A DNA stretch of 64,000 nucleotides from Luteibacter sp. UNCMF331Sha3.1 (GTDB taxonomy: Bacteria; Pseudomonadota; Gammaproteobacteria; Xanthomonadales; Rhodanobacteraceae): positions 1 to 64,000 of the forward strand of contig NZ_FOBU01000001.1 in NCBI RefSeq assembly GCF_900109915.1, given 5' to 3'. The notes below the pieces were generated by a model, which saw only the letters and a program-made list of their open reading frames with translations, had not been told where the DNA came from and ran no database searches. The position numbers and the translations under genes are program-made. Below, piece after piece: positions 17,011 to 26,061 of the stretch; the first letter of the stretch is position 1, and every line of letters starts with the position of its first letter.

Positions 17011-17132
17011 GGGAACAACCTCACTCGCGAAACCGTCATGATATCGCGTCGCGCGGCGGATTCCGGCCGTGGACACACTCTGGGGCGCATGCTACAAGCC
17101 CACCCATCTTCCGATCCCTGTAGCGAACCGCG

Positions 17133-17393
17133 ATGTCCGACGACCTCCGGCGACAGTTCGAGGCGGCCTCCCACGCGGTCTCCGGGCTCGACGACCGCCC
17201 CGACAACGACACACTCCTGCGGCTCTACGCCCTTTACAAGCAGGGCTCCGAAGGCGACGTCCGCGGCGAGAAGCCCGGCTTCTTCGATTTCGTGGGGACG
17301 GCGAAGTACGAGGCCTGGGCGAAGCTGAAAGGCATGCCGGACGAGACGGCGATGCGCGATTACATCGAACTGGTGCGGTCGCTGCGCGGCTGA
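17133..17393 (+). CDS. Acyl-CoA-binding protein
   Basis: An 86-residue all-alpha cytoplasmic protein that binds medium- and long-chain acyl-CoA esters. The family core YALYKQGSEGDVRGEKPGFF (residues 32-51), followed by FVGTAKYEAWAKLKGM, contains the Tyr, Lys and Trp residues that contact CoA and the acyl chain. The length equals the eukaryotic ACBP domain. Single-domain ACBPs occur only patchily in bacteria. It stands alone, divergent from cmk, with a REP-like palindrome 25 bases after its stop. Confidence 0.92.
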   Translation: MSDDLRRQFEAASHAVSGLDDRPDNDTLLRLYALYKQGSEGDVRGEKPGFFDFVGTAKYEAWAKLKGMPDETAMRDYIELVRSLRG

Positions 17394-17418
17394 GCCTCGG
17401 GCGTCCCGGCGGTTGCTC

Positions 17419-17489
17419 GTGTGGGAGCGGCCTTCGCCGCAGTGGGCGCTTGCCGCGAACTCCGATCGCGGCCCGGGTCGCTCCCACAC
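17419..17489. repeat. REP-like palindrome (long type), diverged
   Basis: GTGTGGGAGCGGCCTTCGCC at one end and CGCTCCCACAC at the other form the outer stem; the inner stem has drifted. It lies between the convergent acyl-CoA-binding protein gene and treY. Confidence 0.75.
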
Positions 17490-17508
17490 CAGGCCGCCAT
17501 GGCGGCGC

Positions 17509-20121
17509 CTACGCCGGGCGGCCGATGTGCCAGACGGCTACCGGCAGATCGCCGAGGATGTCCTCGACCGACACGTCGCCCCCCTCGTTCGTGCCGGTGA
17601 CGAGCACGGCGGCCCAGCGCCCGGCGGGAACCGGAAGCGCCGTGCCACGCCAGCGCGACGATGGGACGACGGGAATCTCCGCACCGCCCAGCCACGCCGC
17701 GACGTGCCGCGCCACCACCACCAGGAGGCGCTCACCCCTGTACTCGCGGACGAAGGCGAGCACGTGCCCGGCCGCGGGACCGGTCGCTTCGAGCGGTCGG
17801 TAGTCGCCCTTGGCGAACAACGCGGGCGACGATGCGCGGAGCCGCAGCAACCGCGCGATCACCGCCTGTTTCACCTCGCCGTTCCGCCAGGTCGGCAGCA
17901 GGTCCGCCGGGCCGACGTCGCGATCCAGCGACGCGGCGCGGGCGTCGAAATCCACCGGTCGGCGATTGTCCGGATCGACCAGGCTGAAATCCCAGTAATC
18001 CGTGCCTTGGTACAGGTCGGGCACGCCGGGGGTCGTCAGGCGCAACACCGTCTGCGCGAGGCCGTTCACCGCGCCGGGCAAGGCGAGATGATTCGCGAAG
18101 GCCGCGAGTTCGGCCGCGGTGTCGCCGGACAGCAGCGCGCGCAGGAAATCCTCGCAGGCGTCCTCGTACGGCTCGTTGGGCGAGGTCCAGCGCGTCCACC
18201 GCTTGGCTTCGCGCAGTGCCTTGCGCTGCCACGCCGCGATGCGCGACGCGAAGCGCTCGACGCCTTCCTCGTCGTCCGGCGCGAGATCCAGAGGCCACGC
18301 ACCCACCAGCATCTGGTAGAGCATCAGCTCGTCGCCGGCGGACGGAGCCATGCGCCCTTCGGCGCGCTGGCGAAGATCCGCATGGCGCGAGCGCCAGCGC
18401 TCCACGGTGACGACCCAGCGGGCCGCCTCTTCCGACAGCACGGCGAGGCGCGCGCGGAGGTCCTCGCCGCGTTTGTGATCATGCGTGGCGGTGGCGAGAA
18501 GGTTGTTGGGCAGCGTCGCGGCACGCTCGGCACAACGGGCATGGAATTCGTCCACCGACATCGCGAGACGGGCGGCGTCGACGCCAACCTCGTTACGTGA
18601 CAGCAGCCGTCCGTAGCGATAGCCGGCCGTATCCTCCACCGCCTTGGCCGCGACGGGCGACGTCGCCTGCTGGAAGATCGCCATCGCGCGTTCGCGGGCG
18701 CGACGCACGGGTCCGGGCGGAAGCGATCGCGGCGCCTCGCCGCCGAGCCAGCGCGCGACGAGCTGAAGAAGATCGGCATCTTCCAGCCGCGTCGTGCGCC
18801 GGGCGCCTTCCACCGCGCGCGCGAAGACGGCTTCGTCCTGCGCGTCGCGCCCGACGCCGCCGGCGTAGGTACGGTACACCGGGAAGTGCACCAGCAATTC
18901 GACCAGCACGCGGCGGATGGCCGCGAGCGATACGTCGCGTGTCGCCACGTCCGCACGCGCCGCGGCGAACAGCGCGCGTGCCGTGCGGTCGAGCTCCGAT
19001 TCGAAACTGTCGACGAGGATCTGCCGTCTCGCCTGCACGGCTTGCGACCCGAAGTCGGCGGATTCGCCGGTCAACCCGCGCCACAGTCCGGTCAGTGGCG
19101 CCTCGCCGGCCTCGTCGTGCAGCACGGCCGACACGTGGTCCATGAACTCGTAACCGGTCGTGCCGTCGGTGCGCCAGTCGAGGCGCAGCGCTTCGTCGTG
19201 GGCCAGGATCTTCTCGACCACGAGGTACGCCGCGTCGCGCGGCGCGCCGGCTGGCCGCTGCGCGCGCAGCCGCTCGAGGCGATGACGCAGCTGCCGGCAG
19301 TAGCGGCGCGGATCGGCGAGTCCATCGACATGGTCGCAGCGCACGCCATCGATCAGGCCCTCGGCATAGAGCCGGAAGATCGTCTTGTGCGTGTCCTCGA
19401 AGACGGCCGTCCGCTCGATGCGCAGGCCCGCGAGTTCGTTGATGTCGAAGAAGCGGCGATAGTTGACCATGTCGCTCGCGAGCTTCCAGAACGCGAGGCG
19501 GTAATGCTGCTTTTCGATCAGCGCGTGCAGCCGCGCCCTGCCCTCGTCCGTCGACGGGTCGTGTGCCGTCGTCGCGTCGTCGCCGAGCGCGGCCACCGTC
19601 GCCGGCGACAGCGGCAGGCGATCGTCGTAGACGCGCAGCACCCATTCGCCGCGCCGGTGCTCGAGGCGCAGGTGCCCCTCGCGCAGCGTCTCGTCGTAAC
19701 CCGCACCAAGGACAGGCAGCAACAGGCGGCCGCGCAGCAGGGGGTCGGCGGGTGTCCAGTCGATGTCGAAATAACCGGCGTAACGGCTTTCGCGACCGTG
19801 CCGGAGCACGTCCATCCACCATACGTTCTCGACGCCCACGCCCATATGGTTGGGCACGATGTCGAGCACGAGGCCCATGCCGTGTTCGCGCAGGCGCGCC
19901 ACGAGCCGACGCAGGGCATCTTCGCCGCCGATCTCCGGATTGATCTCGTGGCAGTCGACCACGTCGTAGCCATGGGTGGATCCGGCCCGCGCACGGAGGA
20001 TCGGCGAGGCATACAGGTGGCTGATGCCCAGGCTCGCGTAATACGGCACCACGCGCACGGCGTCGTCCAGCGTGAAGCCGGCATGGAACTGCAGCCGGGC
20101 GAGCGCGCGAGGCGGACTCAC
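17509..20121 (-). CDS. treY: Malto-oligosyltrehalose synthase
   Basis: An 870-residue GH13 enzyme that rearranges the reducing-end alpha-1,4 bond of malto-oligosaccharides into an alpha,alpha-1,1 bond, leaving a trehalose end for TreZ. The nucleophile Asp is in DGVRCDHVDGLADP. YLVVEKILAHDE carries the acid Glu, DWRTDGTTGYEF follows, and NNLLATATHDHKRGEDLRAR is diagnostic of TreY. Residues 30-45 (ISHLYASPILRARAGS) also match. The start is GTG at 20121, overlapping the malQ stop (GTGA); an ATG 33 bases upstream would overlap malQ further. It is the last gene of the seven-gene glucan operon. Confidence 0.93.
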   Translation of the reverse strand: MSPPRALARLQFHAGFTLDDAVRVVPYYASLGISHLYASPILRARAGSTHGYDVVDCHEINPEIGGEDALRRLVARLREHGMGLVLDIVPNHMGVGVENVWWMDVLRHGRESRYAGYFDIDWTPADPLLRGRLLLPVLGAGYDETLREGHLRLEHRRGEWVLRVYDDRLPLSPATVAALGDDATTAHDPSTDEGRARLHALIEKQHYRLAFWKLASDMVNYRRFFDINELAGLRIERTAVFEDTHKTIFRLYAEGLIDGVRCDHVDGLADPRRYCRQLRHRLERLRAQRPAGAPRDAAYLVVEKILAHDEALRLDWRTDGTTGYEFMDHVSAVLHDEAGEAPLTGLWRGLTGESADFGSQAVQARRQILVDSFESELDRTARALFAAARADVATRDVSLAAIRRVLVELLVHFPVYRTYAGGVGRDAQDEAVFARAVEGARRTTRLEDADLLQLVARWLGGEAPRSLPPGPVRRARERAMAIFQQATSPVAAKAVEDTAGYRYGRLLSRNEVGVDAARLAMSVDEFHARCAERAATLPNNLLATATHDHKRGEDLRARLAVLSEEAARWVVTVERWRSRHADLRQRAEGRMAPSAGDELMLYQMLVGAWPLDLAPDDEEGVERFASRIAAWQRKALREAKRWTRWTSPNEPYEDACEDFLRALLSGDTAAELAAFANHLALPGAVNGLAQTVLRLTTPGVPDLYQGTDYWDFSLVDPDNRRPVDFDARAASLDRDVGPADLLPTWRNGEVKQAVIARLLRLRASSPALFAKGDYRPLEATGPAAGHVLAFVREYRGERLLVVVARHVAAWLGGAEIPVVPSSRWRGTALPVPAGRWAAVLVTGTNEGGDVSVEDILGDLPVAVWHIGRPA

Positions 20122-22196
20122 GAGCGGTTCCGGGTCTGGTCGATGGCGGCGCACACGGCGTGCGCGATCGGTCCGTCGAACAGGCGGGACGACGAATCCG
20201 GCATGCGCCGGCGCCAGTTCGGATGGATCGCATCCGTGGGACCGGGAAGGTTCGGCTGCTCATGCAGGCCGAGCACGTCTTCGACGGGGAAGATCGCCAG
20301 CGGCGCCGGTGCCTGCGACACGTGACGCGCCGCCGCCACCACCACGGGCGAGATGTCGTCGGGCGCGGGCGGCGCGTCCTCGTTCCACGCCGACCCGGAG
20401 GCGAACAGCGCCCGCCACAACAACGCGCGATCTTCCGCCCGCTGCGCGGGTTCGTCGACGTCGGGATTGTCGAGGCCCGTGCGCCGCCGCCATTCGACGT
20501 CGCGTCCGCTCCACCAGCCCGCGACGGTCGGCACGTCGTGCGTGCTCGTCGTCGCCATGGCCTTGTCCGACCAATCCTTCGGTGCGACGAATCCACCGTC
20601 GGCCGCACGTTCGAACCAGAGCACGCGAATGCCAAGCAGACCCTTGTCGCCGATGGTGCCGCGGAAATCCGACGGCACCGTCCCAAGATCCTCGCCAATG
20701 ACGATCGCGCGATGCAGGTGCGATTCCAGTGCGATCAGCCGCAGCATGTCCTCGAGCGGATAGCGCACGTACGCGCCCTCCGTCGCCCCCGCGCCATGCG
20801 GCACCATCCAGAGTCGCTTCAGACCCAGTACGTGATCGATGCGGACGCCGCCCGCATGCGCGAGCGCCGCGCGCAGCATGCCGATGAATCCGCGAAATCC
20901 GGTGTCGCGCAGGCCGCGGGGCGAGAACGTCGTGAGACCCCAGTCCTGCCCGAGCCGATTGAGCGCGTCGGGCGGCGCGCCGACCGAAAGGCCGGTGAGC
21001 ATCTCACCCTGATGCGCCCACGCATGGCTACCACCCGCGTCCGCACCGACCGCGAGGTCGGCGATCAGCCCGATCTTCATGCCGGCATCCCGCGCGGCGG
21101 CCTGCGCGCCCTCGAGGCCTTGCGACGCGAGCCACTGCAGCCACGCGTGGAACGCCACTTCGCGCGAATGCTCGCGCGCGAACGCGGCGACGGCGGAACC
21201 CGCGGGATCGTGGAACTCCTCGGGCCAGCCCTGCCAGCCGCCCGGCCGTCCGTGCGCCGTGAATTCCGCATGCAGCGCCTCGAACCGTGCGTGCCGCTCC
21301 ATAGGCTCGCCCTGCTCGCGGCGGAACGCCATGAAGCGATCCGAATGCGCGAGGTCCACCGATGCCCATTCGTAGACCGAGCGCAGGATCGTCATCCGCG
21401 CACGCGCCGCACGCGGCCAGTCGATGAGGTCCAGCCATTCGAGCTCGGCAAGCTCCTGGCGCAGGTTGTGCGTATCGACGACCGCCCGCACCGTCTGCTC
21501 GCCGCTGGTCCGCACGGGGTCGATGTACAGCCCGTTGAGGAACAGGCGGCTCGACGGCGCGTAAGGGCTGAAGCGCTCCGGCGCGGCGGCGAACAGCGCA
21601 TGCAGCGGACTGATGGCCAGCGCATCGGCCCCTTTTTCCGCCGCGGCGCGCGCGCAGATCTCCAGCGCGGTGAAATCGCCGATGCCACCGTCGCCAGGCC
21701 GGCGCAGTCCGGACATCTGCACGGCGATGCCCCATGGCCGGTGAGCGCCGCGCACGTCGCTCACGCCGAAGCAGCGCGACGGCGCCACCGCCAGCGCGAT
21801 CTCGTCGTCGCCAAGGCTGAGCGCGTAGTAGCCAGGCTCGCCGGGCACCGCGATCTCCCGCTCGCTCGACGGAAGTTCGCCTTCGGACACCGATGTGCCG
21901 TCGTCGCGCGTGATGCGCCACGCCCGGCCTCGCGGCGACGGCGGCAACAGCAGTCGACCGCCCGCGTCGGCCGTGAGCATGCGCGGCACGTCGCGACCGC
22001 TGCGTTCGTTCTCCAGCCTCCGGAGGCTGTCCTCCACATCGTCCGCGCTGTCCGCCGCCAGCCCGAGCGCGCGCAGTACCTTGCGCAGCGTTTCGGATGG
22101 CGTCACCTGCGGCCGGTCGAGCGCGTCGCGCCAGTGCACGTCGATCCCTGCCTGTTCGGCCAGCAGTGCGAGGCGATCGTCGAGAGAGGCATTCAC
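20118..22196 (-). CDS. malQ: 4-alpha-glucanotransferase (amylomaltase)
   Basis: A 692-residue GH77 enzyme that shuffles alpha-1,4-glucan segments between acceptors, releasing glucose and lengthening short maltodextrins. Active-site blocks are GGVRIDHVLGLKRLWMVP (nucleophile Asp), AIVIGEDLGTVP (acid Glu) and TSTHDVPTVAGWW. The first ~140 residues form the N-terminal extension typical of E. coli-type MalQ (694 residues). In this operon it can recycle the short oligosaccharides left by GlgX and TreY/TreZ. It starts 3 bases after the treZ stop and overlaps treY by 4 bases. Confidence 0.93.
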   Translation of the reverse strand: MNASLDDRLALLAEQAGIDVHWRDALDRPQVTPSETLRKVLRALGLAADSADDVEDSLRRLENERSGRDVPRMLTADAGGRLLLPPSPRGRAWRITRDDGTSVSEGELPSSEREIAVPGEPGYYALSLGDDEIALAVAPSRCFGVSDVRGAHRPWGIAVQMSGLRRPGDGGIGDFTALEICARAAAEKGADALAISPLHALFAAAPERFSPYAPSSRLFLNGLYIDPVRTSGEQTVRAVVDTHNLRQELAELEWLDLIDWPRAARARMTILRSVYEWASVDLAHSDRFMAFRREQGEPMERHARFEALHAEFTAHGRPGGWQGWPEEFHDPAGSAVAAFAREHSREVAFHAWLQWLASQGLEGAQAAARDAGMKIGLIADLAVGADAGGSHAWAHQGEMLTGLSVGAPPDALNRLGQDWGLTTFSPRGLRDTGFRGFIGMLRAALAHAGGVRIDHVLGLKRLWMVPHGAGATEGAYVRYPLEDMLRLIALESHLHRAIVIGEDLGTVPSDFRGTIGDKGLLGIRVLWFERAADGGFVAPKDWSDKAMATTSTHDVPTVAGWWSGRDVEWRRRTGLDNPDVDEPAQRAEDRALLWRALFASGSAWNEDAPPAPDDISPVVVAAARHVSQAPAPLAIFPVEDVLGLHEQPNLPGPTDAIHPNWRRRMPDSSSRLFDGPIAHAVCAAIDQTRNRS

Positions 22197-22199
22197 GGA

Positions 22200-23945
22200 T
22201 CAGGACTCCAGGCAGGCAAGGGTGCGACGTGCGGGCAGCACGCCGCGGGAAAGGGAAGCGACGTCAGCGGCGTCGCCGTGCAGCCATGCCGCGGACGGCG
22301 ACGGTGCGGTCACGGGCACGTCGGTCTCGCCGACGTTGACGAACACGGTGAGCGTCGCGTGGCCCAGCGACCACGACGCACGCAGCGACCGGTCGCCCAG
22401 GGCTTCGGCGCCCACGCTCCGGGCGCTCTCGATGTGCGGCGCGATGTGCTTCTGGCGCAAGGCGATCAACGCGCGCACGAATTCGCGGCGACGCTGGCCG
22501 GCCTCCGCGTCGCGAGCGGGGATGGACGCCGTGAAAGTATCGATCTCGTTGGGGTCCGGGATCTCTTCGCCGCCGAAGCTGGTGAACGCCTCGAACTCCT
22601 TCCGGCGCCCCTTGCGCACCGCGTCGCGGAGTTCTTCGTCAGGGAAATCGGTGAAGAACAGGAACGGGGTGCGCGACCCCCATTCCTCACCCATGAAGAG
22701 CAGCGGCACGAAGGGTGCGAGCAGCAGGAGCGCGAGCGCCGCCTCGAGCACGTCGGGCCCGATCAGCGTCGTGAGGCGATCGCCGAAGGCGCGGTTGCCC
22801 ACCTGATCGTGGTTCTGGAGGAAGGTGACGAAACGGGCCGGCGCGAGCTGGGCGCTCGGCTCGCCGCGGCTCCTGCCTCCCATCGATTCGCCCTGGAAGG
22901 CGAAGCCTTCGGTCAGGGTACGCAGCAACCGGGGCATCGGCGGGTCGTAGTGCGCGTAGTAGCCTTCGGTCTCGCCGGTGAGCAGCACGTGCAGCGCGTT
23001 GTGGAAGTCGTCGTTCCACTGCGCGTCGAAGCGACCGCGTCCCAGCAGGCTGGCCTGGTTCGCTTCGTTTTCCAGCACGAGGTGCACGTGACGGCCGGGG
23101 TCGATGGCCGCCCGCACGCGCGCGGCGAGCGATGCGAGCCAGCCGGGATTGCCGATGGCGTGGACGGCGTCGAAGCGCAGGCCGTCGAAGCGGAACTCCT
23201 CGAGCCAGTAAAGCGCGTTGTGGACGAAGAAATCGCCGACCTGCGGCGTCGCCACGCCGATGGCCGCGCCCCACGGCGTATGCGTCGCGTCGTCGAAGAA
23301 CGGCGACGCATAAGCCCCGAGGTAATTTCCCTCCGGACCGAAGTGGTTGTAGACCACGTCGAGAAACACCATCAGCCCGTGATCGTGCGCGGTATCGATC
23401 AGCGACTTGAGGTCTTCCGGCGAGCCATAGGCCGACGCGGGCGCGAACGGCAGCACGCCGTCGTAACCCCAGTTGCGCTCGCCCGGGAACTCGGCGATCG
23501 GCATCAGTTCGATCGCGGTGATGCCCAGCGAGGCGAGATGCGGCAGCACCATCTCGACACCATGAAACCCGCCCAGCGCGCCGACGTGCAGTTCGTAGAC
23601 GACCGCCTCGTGCCACGGCCGGCCGCGCCAGCCGTCGTTTCGCCAGGTGTAGGCCAGGGGATCGGTGACGACGCTGTAACCGTGCACATCGCCGTCGCGC
23701 TGGCGCCGCGACGCCGGATCCGGCACCGCGTCGCGCCCGATCCGGAATCGATACGCGGTGCCCGCCTCGACGGGGCAAAGGCATTCGTACCAGCCATCGT
23801 CCAGCGCGCGCATCGCGACGGCGTCGGCATCCTCGAACTCGATGCTCACCGCGTCGGCATCGGGCGCCCACAGGCGAAATCGGGTACGTCCATCGTCGAG
23901 CGGCCGGAATCCGTAAGGCATCGCGTGGAACGCGCGCGCGCTCAT
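22200..23945 (-). CDS. treZ: Malto-oligosyltrehalose trehalohydrolase
   Basis: A 581-residue GH13 enzyme that releases free trehalose from the trehalose-capped oligosaccharides made by TreY. An N-terminal CBM48/E-set domain (TRFRLWAPDADAVSIEF) precedes the barrel. Active-site motifs are DVVYNHFGPEGNYL, DGLRFDAVHAI (nucleophile), HLVLENEANQAS (acid) and FLQNHDQVGNRAFGDRL. The NEANQAS context is typical of TreZ. The ATG at 23945 overlaps the glgX stop (ATGA); malQ and treY follow directly, so the TreY-TreZ pair is split only by malQ. Confidence 0.93.
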   Translation of the reverse strand: MSARAFHAMPYGFRPLDDGRTRFRLWAPDADAVSIEFEDADAVAMRALDDGWYECLCPVEAGTAYRFRIGRDAVPDPASRRQRDGDVHGYSVVTDPLAYTWRNDGWRGRPWHEAVVYELHVGALGGFHGVEMVLPHLASLGITAIELMPIAEFPGERNWGYDGVLPFAPASAYGSPEDLKSLIDTAHDHGLMVFLDVVYNHFGPEGNYLGAYASPFFDDATHTPWGAAIGVATPQVGDFFVHNALYWLEEFRFDGLRFDAVHAIGNPGWLASLAARVRAAIDPGRHVHLVLENEANQASLLGRGRFDAQWNDDFHNALHVLLTGETEGYYAHYDPPMPRLLRTLTEGFAFQGESMGGRSRGEPSAQLAPARFVTFLQNHDQVGNRAFGDRLTTLIGPDVLEAALALLLLAPFVPLLFMGEEWGSRTPFLFFTDFPDEELRDAVRKGRRKEFEAFTSFGGEEIPDPNEIDTFTASIPARDAEAGQRRREFVRALIALRQKHIAPHIESARSVGAEALGDRSLRASWSLGHATLTVFVNVGETDVPVTAPSPSAAWLHGDAADVASLSRGVLPARRTLACLES

Positions 23946-26050
23946 GCGTTATCCGTCCTCACCGTCGCGGTCAGCAGCACGACGCTGCGGCCCTCGACTT
24001 CGATCGTGGGTTCGCTCCACGCCACCTCCTGCCCCGCCGGATCGGCGGTATTGCAGCGCAGCCGCCAGTTCGCGCCGGGTTGCGGCAGATGGAACACGTG
24101 CATCTCGGGCGTCGCGTTGAGCATGAGCAGCGTGACGTCCGCGCGCTTCTCGCCGTGCAGCTGCGCACGACGCAGCGCGAGCAGGCGACCCTCGGTGTAG
24201 CCCCACTGCTCCTGGCTCATCTCCGCGCCGCTCTCGTCGAACCAGGCGACCTCGCGCATGCCGGGCACGACATCGGTGTCGCCACGCAGGAAGTGCTTCG
24301 CCCGGAGGGTCGGGTGCTGCTCGCGCAGGCGCGTCAGACGACCGACGAAATCGGCCAGTTCGCTGCCCGCTTCGGAGGTAGCCACCTTCCAGTCGTACCA
24401 GGAGATTTCGTTGTCCTGGCAATAGGCGTTGTTGTTGCCCTGCTGGCTGCGGCCGAACTCGTCGCCGCCGAGCAGCATGGGCGTGCCGTGCGAGAACATC
24501 AGCGTGGCGAGCATGGCGCGCTTGACGCGGTCGCGCGCGGTACGGACCGCGGGATCGTCGGTCGGGCCTTCGACGCCGTAGTTGTAGCTCTCGTTGTCGT
24601 TGCCGCCGTCGCGATTGTCCTCGCCGTTGGCCTCGTTGTGCTTGTCGTTGTAGCTGACCAGGTCCTCGAGCGTGAAACCGTCGTGCGCCGTCAGGAAGTT
24701 CACCGATGCCCACGGCTTGCGACGCTGATGGTCGAACAGGTCGCCCGAGGCCTGCAGACGGCCGGCGATCGTGCCGCGCATGTTGGAATCGCCCTTCCAG
24801 AACTTGCGCATGTCGTCGCGGTACTTGCCGTTCCACTCGGCGAAGCCGGGTGGATGGTTGCCCAGCTGGTAGCCGCCCGGTCCGATGTCCCAGGGCTCGG
24901 AAATGAGCTTCACGTTGGCCAGGACCGGGTCCTGGCGCATGGCGTCGAACATCCCCGAACACGGATCGAAACCGTGCTCCTCACGGCCGAGGCTCACGCC
25001 GAGATCGAAACGGAAGCCGTCCACGTGGAACGTCTGGACCCAATAGCGCAGCGAATCCATCACCATCTGCAGCACGCGCGGGTGTGCCGTGTTGACCGTG
25101 TTGCCGGTGCCCGTGTCGTTGATGCAATAGCGCGGGTTGTCCGGCATCAGCCGGTAGTAGCTCTTGTTGTCGAGGCCGCGGAACGACATCGTCGTGCCCA
25201 GCTCGCTACCCTCGCATGTGTGGTTGTAGACCACGTCGAGGATCACCTCGATACCGGCCGCGTGCAGCGCCTGTACCGCGGCGCGGATCTCGTTGAGCGC
25301 CCCTTCCGCGAGGTACGCGGGCTCCGGGGCGAAGAACGCCAGGGTGTTGTAACCCCAGTAGTTCCGCAGCTTCATTTCCGTCAGTCGACGGTCCTGGAGG
25401 AAGGCGTGCACGGGCAGCAGTTCGACCGCCGTGACGCCGAGCTTCACCAGATAGTCGATCACGTACGGATCGGCGAGCGCGATGAAGGTGCCGCGCTCGT
25501 GCTGACGGATGCGCTTGAGGTTGCGCGTGAAGCCCTTCAGATGCGTTTCGTAGATGACCGTCTCGTTCCACGGCGTGTGCGGCCGGTTGCCCTGCGTCCA
25601 GTGCATCGGTTCGTCGACCACGACGGCCTTCGGCATCGCCGCCGCGCTGTCGCGGCGATCGAAGGAAAGGTCCGCGCGCGACGACGATACGCGATAGCCG
25701 TGCAGAGCGTCCGACCAGCGCACCTGGCCGTGCAGCAACCGGGCATACGGATCGAGCAGGAGCTTGTGCGGATTGAACCGGTGACCTTCCTCCGGCTTGT
25801 AGGGTCCGTGCGCGCGGAACCCGTAGAGCGTCCCGCCGCGCACGCGCGGCAGATACCCGTGCCACACCTCGTCGGTGCACTCCGGCAGGTCGTAACGTGC
25901 GATCTCGCGCTTGCCCGAGGGGTCGAAGAGGCACAGTTCGATGCGTTCCGCATGCGCGGAAAACACGGCGAAGTTGGTTCCCATGCCATCGCACGTCGCC
26001 CCCAGGGGGTGCGGCGTGCCGGACTGCATGCGTTCGGGTAGGGCGGGCAT
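23942..26050 (-). CDS. glgX: Glycogen debranching enzyme (isoamylase type)
   Basis: A 702-residue GH13 enzyme that cuts alpha-1,6 branches, preferring short stubs. The N-terminal CBM48 domain reads PLGATCDGMGTNFAVFSAHA. Catalytic blocks are DVVYNHTCEGSELG, VDGFRFDLGVSLGR (nucleophile), KLISEPWDIGPGGYQLG (acid) and LTAHDGFTLEDLVSYNDKHN (with NEANGE). The length is near E. coli GlgX (657) and other isoamylase-type enzymes. It trims branched glucan from GlgE/GlgB into linear chains for TreY. It starts 11 bases after the glgB stop and overlaps treZ. The frame is open far upstream through glgB on the same strand, but MPALPER is the sensible start. Confidence 0.94.
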   Translation of the reverse strand: MPALPERMQSGTPHPLGATCDGMGTNFAVFSAHAERIELCLFDPSGKREIARYDLPECTDEVWHGYLPRVRGGTLYGFRAHGPYKPEEGHRFNPHKLLLDPYARLLHGQVRWSDALHGYRVSSSRADLSFDRRDSAAAMPKAVVVDEPMHWTQGNRPHTPWNETVIYETHLKGFTRNLKRIRQHERGTFIALADPYVIDYLVKLGVTAVELLPVHAFLQDRRLTEMKLRNYWGYNTLAFFAPEPAYLAEGALNEIRAAVQALHAAGIEVILDVVYNHTCEGSELGTTMSFRGLDNKSYYRLMPDNPRYCINDTGTGNTVNTAHPRVLQMVMDSLRYWVQTFHVDGFRFDLGVSLGREEHGFDPCSGMFDAMRQDPVLANVKLISEPWDIGPGGYQLGNHPPGFAEWNGKYRDDMRKFWKGDSNMRGTIAGRLQASGDLFDHQRRKPWASVNFLTAHDGFTLEDLVSYNDKHNEANGEDNRDGGNDNESYNYGVEGPTDDPAVRTARDRVKRAMLATLMFSHGTPMLLGGDEFGRSQQGNNNAYCQDNEISWYDWKVATSEAGSELADFVGRLTRLREQHPTLRAKHFLRGDTDVVPGMREVAWFDESGAEMSQEQWGYTEGRLLALRRAQLHGEKRADVTLLMLNATPEMHVFHLPQPGANWRLRCNTADPAGQEVAWSEPTIEVEGRSVVLLTATVRTDNA

Positions 26051-26061
26051 CGTATTCCTCG

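Noticed and set aside
20160-24200. A 1346-codon open frame on the plus strand opposite malQ-treZ
   Set aside because: Same shadow effect; no ribosome site or motif, and the opposite strand carries clear catalytic motifs.
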